A DNA stretch of 64,000 nt from contig NC_082613.1 in NCBI RefSeq assembly GCF_030936135.1, positions 7,812,001 through 7,876,000 on the forward strand, in the 5' to 3' direction. The position numbers and the translations under genes were made by a program. Shown here piece by piece: positions 58,486 to 64,000 of this stretch. The notes under the pieces were generated by a model, which was not told the DNA's origin, did not search any database, and worked only from the letters and a program-made list of their open reading frames with translations. This DNA is from Gavia stellata. Taxonomy: Eukaryota > Chordata > Aves > Gaviiformes > Gaviidae. Every line of letters starts with the position of its first letter. Position 1 is the stretch's first letter.

Positions 58486-61400
58486 CCACGACTACCCAGC
58501 CTGAGGTCACCTGTCCCCAGGGTGGGGAGGGGGACTGGCAGAGTTGTTACACTTCCTCCCACATTTTAGGGGACGGAGGGAAACTGGGGCAGTGCTGAGG
58601 GGCGGGCCTGGCCTGTGGCTGTGCTCAGGGACAGTAGGTTTGTGATGGCTGCCATGACCCCACCCGGCTTTTCTCTGGCAGGAGTGCTGGGACGGGGCCT
58701 GGTGGTGGCTGCAAAATGGCCACGAAGTGTAAGGAAACACTTGGTGGGTCACAGAAAGAAAGAGACCTCACTGCATGCAACCTGTGGGGGCTGAAGCGTT
58801 GCTTTAAAGGCTGATGCCAGAGCAGTGCTGGCTGTTTGTGTGGGCAGGCACCACACCTTGGCGACCCACGACCCGCTCCACACGCTTTCAGGTCCCCTCG
58901 GCCTCCTCCGCCTGCTGCTCCTGCCCCAGCCAAAGCGGGGGGACTGCCAAGGAGCTTCTGCGAGTCCCAGCTCCTGCAGAATATATGCCTGAAAGTATTA
59001 TTATTACACACTTGTTGCTGTATAATAGGATCTTCGGAGGTTCCTGTTGGGCCACCTGTCTGCTGAAAGCATTTGTTCTGTTGAATTGTGTGCATCCATC
59101 AATCACGCTGTATTTGCATTCCCAGGGAGGTTTGAAAAGCAATAAACACCTCTGAGAGTATCTAGAAAGTACAGACTTTCTCCCTGTTGACCGTGCCAGA
59201 CATATATCTACCCTCAGCCTGGTGTTAAGCTGGAGCAGCTTTCCAGTTGGGAATTTGATTAGGATCTCGCCCCTTGTAAGTACGAGATTCTTTGCTTTAG
59301 GAGACGAGGTCTCACATTGAGACCAGGATCTAACATCTGAGGGAGTACAAAGCTGCTTCCAGGGTATGTGTGTTTTACGTTGCTAGCTGCTAGCTCTGCA
59401 CCCAGGGCATAGAACGTGTTTTAAGATTACCTTAATACCTTTTTATATGTAAATGATTACAGCTGGTTTTGAGGCAACTTCTGCAACAAAATCCATACAC
59501 AGAAAAGATAGCACAAAATGAGATAAACAGACAGGGTTAATGCACAGAGTTGTGGCTGCGGGAAGTGACTCCATTTGTGAGGTTAGAGATGGAATAGCTC
59601 TAATTTCTGTATACTCATTTGAGGATATCAGTGAAGAATCTGGATTTGCTATAGACTCCACCTCTTCTGGATAACACACCCAGGTCTTTACTGGCAACTT
59701 CAGCAGTTTAGCAGTTCTGAGAACACAAAAACAGGAAATTCTGCAGCAGTCTTGACGGAGGCTGAAGATGAGTATGAATTCCTTAAAGATTGTATTATTT
59801 TCTGAAAACAAATTATCAAAAGCCTTGAAGAAGAATAAATCCCTTATCAACACTCTCTGCTTTTACTAAATCATTTCCTATTAAATTTGTCACCTACTAA
59901 ACTGCATGGGAAAACAGCCTCCTGCACAGGAAGCATTAGCGATTTGACTTTAAACCGGAAAGGTACAAAGTCCAAATTCCTTCTTTATCACATCCCACTG
60001 TAAGCAGGTGATGCGGCATTTGACACTACCCCTTCACCTACCTTTACACAGAGTAGGACTAAGGGCCTTTATGACTATCGCAATGCATGGGGAATGATAA
60101 AGACAGACCCTGGACACAATCTTCAGGACATTTAAAACATGATTAGAATTTTGCAGACTCATCTTTGTTGCACTACTTCACAACTTTTAAGGATGTTTGT
60201 GATTTCTTCATTAGAGTTGTTTGGAAAACATAAGGGAAGTGAGGATTAAGTTGCAGAGTTTTCACTATTTTTTTTCTGTCAGCAGTTTCTAGTCAATTGG
60301 AGAAATAGATTCTTAGTTGGTATAAACTGAAATTGTATTACTTGAGTAAATGAGATTGAAGCTCCCCAGTATGTTGAGGCACTGTCATCACAGGAAGCTT
60401 TCTCTTTGAATCTTTTGAGCACTGGCAGTGGCTGTCATAAGTGAAGGAAAACAATTGCTTGTGAAAAATTTTCTTGTAAAATTGAGCTTGTCTCTGAAGC
60501 AATCTTTTTTCTTTTTTTCTTTTTTGTTGTTTTTTTTTAACCACTGATTCACAGTATTGAAAAAGCATGCAATTATCAAATACCCTGTTCCTACACAAAT
60601 AGATTATATAACCCCTGATAAGCAAAAGACTGATAGAAATAAGAACATATGTCTGTCGGGTAGAACTGAAAATCTTCCTATCACTCATTCACTTTAGAAG
60701 GCTCAAATCAAAACACTGCTGTCACGATTCCTCTGCAGGCAGGTTGTCATAGAGTGCAGCTTTCAGGGAGCATCTCCCTTCAGGGGCACAAACAGAGAGT
60801 TTGGAAGAAAGCGTAGGATTTTGCCAGCAGCTGGCTTCAGCCTCCACCGGTGAGGGCTGGACAGGAGTGTGGTTTAACAGGGCAGTGGGCAGCACTGTAA
60901 TCACTGCTACAATGTGAGGCTCATAGGAACGGCAAGAGTTTAATTTGCAGATGTCCTGCTGCCTGCTTCTGATCCCGTATCTGTTCCTTCTCAAAGCCTT
61001 CTCACTCAGCCTCTATATAGGAGACCATAAATTCCTATCTTTACATAGTTTACACTATTTCTAGTAAATATATGAACATAAGTGCTTGTTGCCACCACTC
61101 TGGAGGCAATACCATGTCATGTATGAATGCACATCATGCTTCATTGCTGAGGAGATCAGGTTCATAAAAACATCTAGATAAACAGATACCTGGTGAGTTC
61201 CTAAAGCCTGGTGATTCTCACTGGAAGTGCTATAGACTTGCAGAAGTAAACCTGTGCTAGCTCTTCAGCTAAAGCATTTCACAGCCTTGGATATTTCTCT
61301 CTGTAAACTAAAATCCCTGGGTGTGACCTGAGATCACTGAAAAGTGTCCTCTCACTCAGCTGCCAGAATAATAGGAGAGCAAGCAAGTGGAGACAGTAAC

Positions 61401-61879
61401 TTCTTAAATGTCTGCAGCACAAATTAGCAGGCATCCTTCATCAAACTCAGTAATCAAGGCTAGATAACTTCATTAGCACCTATTTATTGATACAAAATGG
61501 CTGTATCTATATTCAAATCCCCAATCATGGAGCAGAACCTGGTCTTAGATGTTATAGAAACAATTCCCTGTAGCCAGAGAACCCACTAGCGGGGCACACT
61601 AGAAGCACTTTGGTAATTGCGGCTAAGTACTTGCAACTGTGCAACTGTCAAGCAGAGCACCCCTGCCAGAGGCATGAGCTACACAAATTTAATTCCAGTG
61701 TGACTCAATCCACACTAAACCTTTTATCGATATTGTGACTATACTTGAAAATAATTTTTGGCTCTCTTCTCCCACCCTCTCACCTCCACGCAATCCTGCC
61801 AGTAAAATTACAAAGTAAAAACTAGGGTTTTGTTTCCGTCAATCCGCTGTTGCGGTGGGGTCTGCAGGTCCCACAGAGA

Positions 61880-62036
61880 CCTAGCAAGGGTTAATTACTG
61901 CAGTGGGGTGAGTCAGCCCAGTTGGTTTTCATATATGAGTTGCTGAGAAGGTTTAAGCTCCTTTGAAAGGGATTGGGAAGGAAGACAGAGCTGGCACATT
62001 AGCTGCTAGAAGAAAGGCCAGGTCGAACAGGACCAG
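61880..62036 (+). promoter_or_regulatory. Possible promoter and first exon or enhancer
   Basis: Contains GTTAATTACT (HNF1/homeobox-like), TGAGTCAGC at 61909-61917 (AP-1/Maf type), a CATATATGAG TATA-like element about 15-25 bp later, and a downstream CCAG|GTAGGA donor at 62036/62037. Suggestive of a regulatory element or a non-coding transcript start; each motif alone is common. Confidence 0.25.
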
Positions 62037-64000
62037 GTAGGAGCTGTATGTTATCGAACCATCCCTCAGGCAGACAGGCCAGTGTGGGATTATTTTGTTG
62101 TCTTTTCAATCTGGAGTATGTGCTCAGCCTTTCACATGCAGTCCATTTATGGCCTCCCAAGGAGACACCAGTCCTTAATGAACTTTTCTGGGTTTATCCT
62201 TCTCTGGAGTTTGTGGTGTGATTTGTCTGTAAGTGCTGCGGCACTGCCTTAGCTCAAGGCCTCATTAAAAACTGACCTTTCAGAAGTGTTGCACACCTGT
62301 AACCCAGGGAAGCAACACGCTTTCCCGCATTTTTGTTAGAAGCCTAAATGTGGACTTAGCCGCCTAACTTCAACCCTGAAAACATAAACAACTTTGACCT
62401 CCATCAATATTTATTTAAAGGTGACTGGCAATGCCAAAATGTAAATTTACTGAAGCCCAGAAGTACATAAGAACATTCATCACAGAAATAACAAGCTTAC
62501 TTTTTAAAGTTGCCTTTCCCTGTAAAATGTGCTGGTGTTTTGTACGTAGGGGATATGTCACTTTAAAGCCACACTGAGAGACCCAAACAGGGCTCGTATT
62601 GAGTCTCATGATGTGAGAGAATGATGGTGGATTTCAGCACGTCAGCATCAGAAAGTCTGCCTGTGCCAGACAGCATGAAATATTGTTTCTTGGTGTGTGC
62701 TCTATAGTAAACACTTATTTAGTGTATGTTTATTGGGTTCATCTTGGGGTGGTTCTGTTTGTTTTTTCTTTCTCAACAAGCAAAAATCTCTACGTATCTT
62801 AAGTTTGTGGTCTATCTCCATTGTTGCAAAGAGGTTTAGAAACAGTGCAAAAGGAACCTGAAGTCTATGGTGTGTTCAGAGCGTACAGGAGATGTGGCGT
62901 GGCGAGGGTTAAGGCAAATCTGCCTTCTTTCATTGTCCCATGTCACCGTGTCAGTCATGATAGCTGACCTGCAGTGATGTAATATAATATGGACACTGAG
63001 GCTTTTAACAAATGTCGCTTTGAAACAAAGCATGTGCTTTTAGAGAAAGTTGTTTGTTTTAACTGAACCCAAAATCAAGCATTCATCATCTTGTCTCCTG
63101 TAAAGCATATTGTTCTAGCTTGGAGAAAACTGAAACTAAACCATATGCTGAAAGGGGAAGAATTTAGAAAAACTTACTCTCTTTCCATCAAGTCTGTGCC
63201 TCATTTTTCTAGCTTCAAGGAAAAAAAATTGCTGTAGACAGGGTAAAGATGGTAGTTACTATTCTCAGTCGGTTACACACGAGTAGGTGCTTTCAAGTAC
63301 TTGGAAACAAATATTGTACTAAAATTACTACTGGTTACTGGCAGAATTACTTGTAAATGTCTATATTCTGGGATGGAAATAGTATTTAGGGTTTTGCAGA
63401 AAGTATGCCTTAAGCTTTTTGTTCACAGATGTATCTTTGTTCCTAGGTACATGCATTTGCCAAGAATTTCCTAAGCAACTAATGATTATGCGTGCTTCAA
63501 TTTTGGGGTATTCGGCTTGTAACTTCTCAAAGAACTTAACCTTTTATGAATGCTGATTCTTTGACAGTGAGAGATTGTAGAGGTCACCCCAAATTGACAT
63601 TATGAGCATGCTTTCAACCTTCTCGTTTATTTTAAAAATTTATTCCCCCAAGACGACTCTTCATGAGACTGTAGTGTTAGTTCCTATAAAAGTTGAAAAA
63701 TATGATGTTAGTTTGGAACTGGATTTGTAAGTTTGGGGACAATTTACTATCTGTTAAGTTTTCAGGATCAAAAATTTATTGTCAGACTCCATGCATTGAT
63801 CGCATTTATCTAAGTACTTTTTTTATATCTGACTTCCTCTTAATACATTTAGTTGATCTCTGCCCTACCAACAAGAGAACATGGAGTATTGAAATACTTC
63901 TGAAAGATCTCAATTTGCAATCTGAGATAAGAATTAAAACTAATGTGAGTAATCCAGTTGTTATCACCAACAAACATCTCAGATATTTAAAGGGAGATCT

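Larger units (their letters stand above)
55996..64000. other. Downstream sequence, apparently intergenic
   Basis: No convincing protein-coding gene on either strand. Contents: an exon-like 51-nt block at 57439-57489, a GC-rich minisatellite at 58222-58485 with GC-rich flanks to about 58960, and a possible promoter/first exon at 61880-62036. In mammals the next gene beyond the 3' end of BCAS1 (ZNF217) is far away, which fits a gene desert here. Confidence 0.6.

Noticed and set aside
58070..58598. Several long overlapping ORFs on both strands with repeated MARPVS-like or GHGDRP-like peptides
   Set aside because: They are produced by the 18-bp minisatellite, whose period is a multiple of three and lacks stops; not evidence of a protein.
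1..64000. Search for an undescribed multi-gene system, CRISPR array, tRNA or rRNA genes
   Set aside because: Only one split vertebrate gene is supported; no regularly spaced repeats other than the minisatellite, and no cloverleaf or rRNA-like segment was recognised by eye.

Overview
The window is eukaryotic nuclear DNA, most likely from a bird. Coding sequence is sparse, split into short exons with GT/AG (once GC/AG) borders, and set in AT-rich introns. The one clearly recognisable interspersed repeat is a CR1 LINE 3' end, the typical avian retrotransposon. There are no operons, ribosome binding sites or other prokaryotic features. Species cannot be fixed from the sequence.

One protein-coding gene fills the window: BCAS1 (breast carcinoma amplified sequence 1, also NABC1 or brain-enriched myelin-associated protein 1), on the + strand. 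I assembled 12 coding exons from position 5204 to 54987. They give 1893 nt including the stop, or 630 residues, slightly longer than the roughly 580-residue human protein I recall. All junctions keep frame. The start (MGNTMSVP), the VPGRT and KLDVSS blocks of exon 3, the PLSKLFWKK block of exon 8, the GGFFKGL block of exon 11 and the C-terminal VQTDPVS tail all match BCAS1.

Layout: 1-5198 upstream sequence, with two possible non-coding 5' exons and a 39-bp near-palindrome; 5199-5459 coding exons 1 and 2, separated by a 105-nt intron; 5460-15224 long intron 2; 15225-15808 the largest exon (3), which ends in a GC donor; 21301-22053 exons 4 and 5; 26793-26933 exon 6, with a weak acceptor and probably alternative; 30061-30626 exons 7 and 8; 38587-38754 exon 9, followed by a CpG-rich island and a CR1 copy; 45283-45348 exon 10; 49115-49381 exon 11; 54913-54987 terminal exon, then a 3' UTR probably ending near 55990; 55990-64000 apparent intergenic sequence with an 18-bp minisatellite arranged as a 127-bp higher-order repeat, an exon-like 51-nt block and a possible promoter/first exon.

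The protein is predicted to be disordered, polar and lysine/glutamate/serine rich. It has an N-myristoylation signature at one end and a dynein light chain (LC8) type motif at the other. The most striking pattern is a short Phe/Leu/Lys motif that recurs six times, five of them ending exactly at an exon's 3' border, in exons that are all symmetric phase 0. This looks like a protein built from repeated, splice-selectable modules. I found no second convincing protein-coding gene, tRNA, rRNA or CRISPR array.
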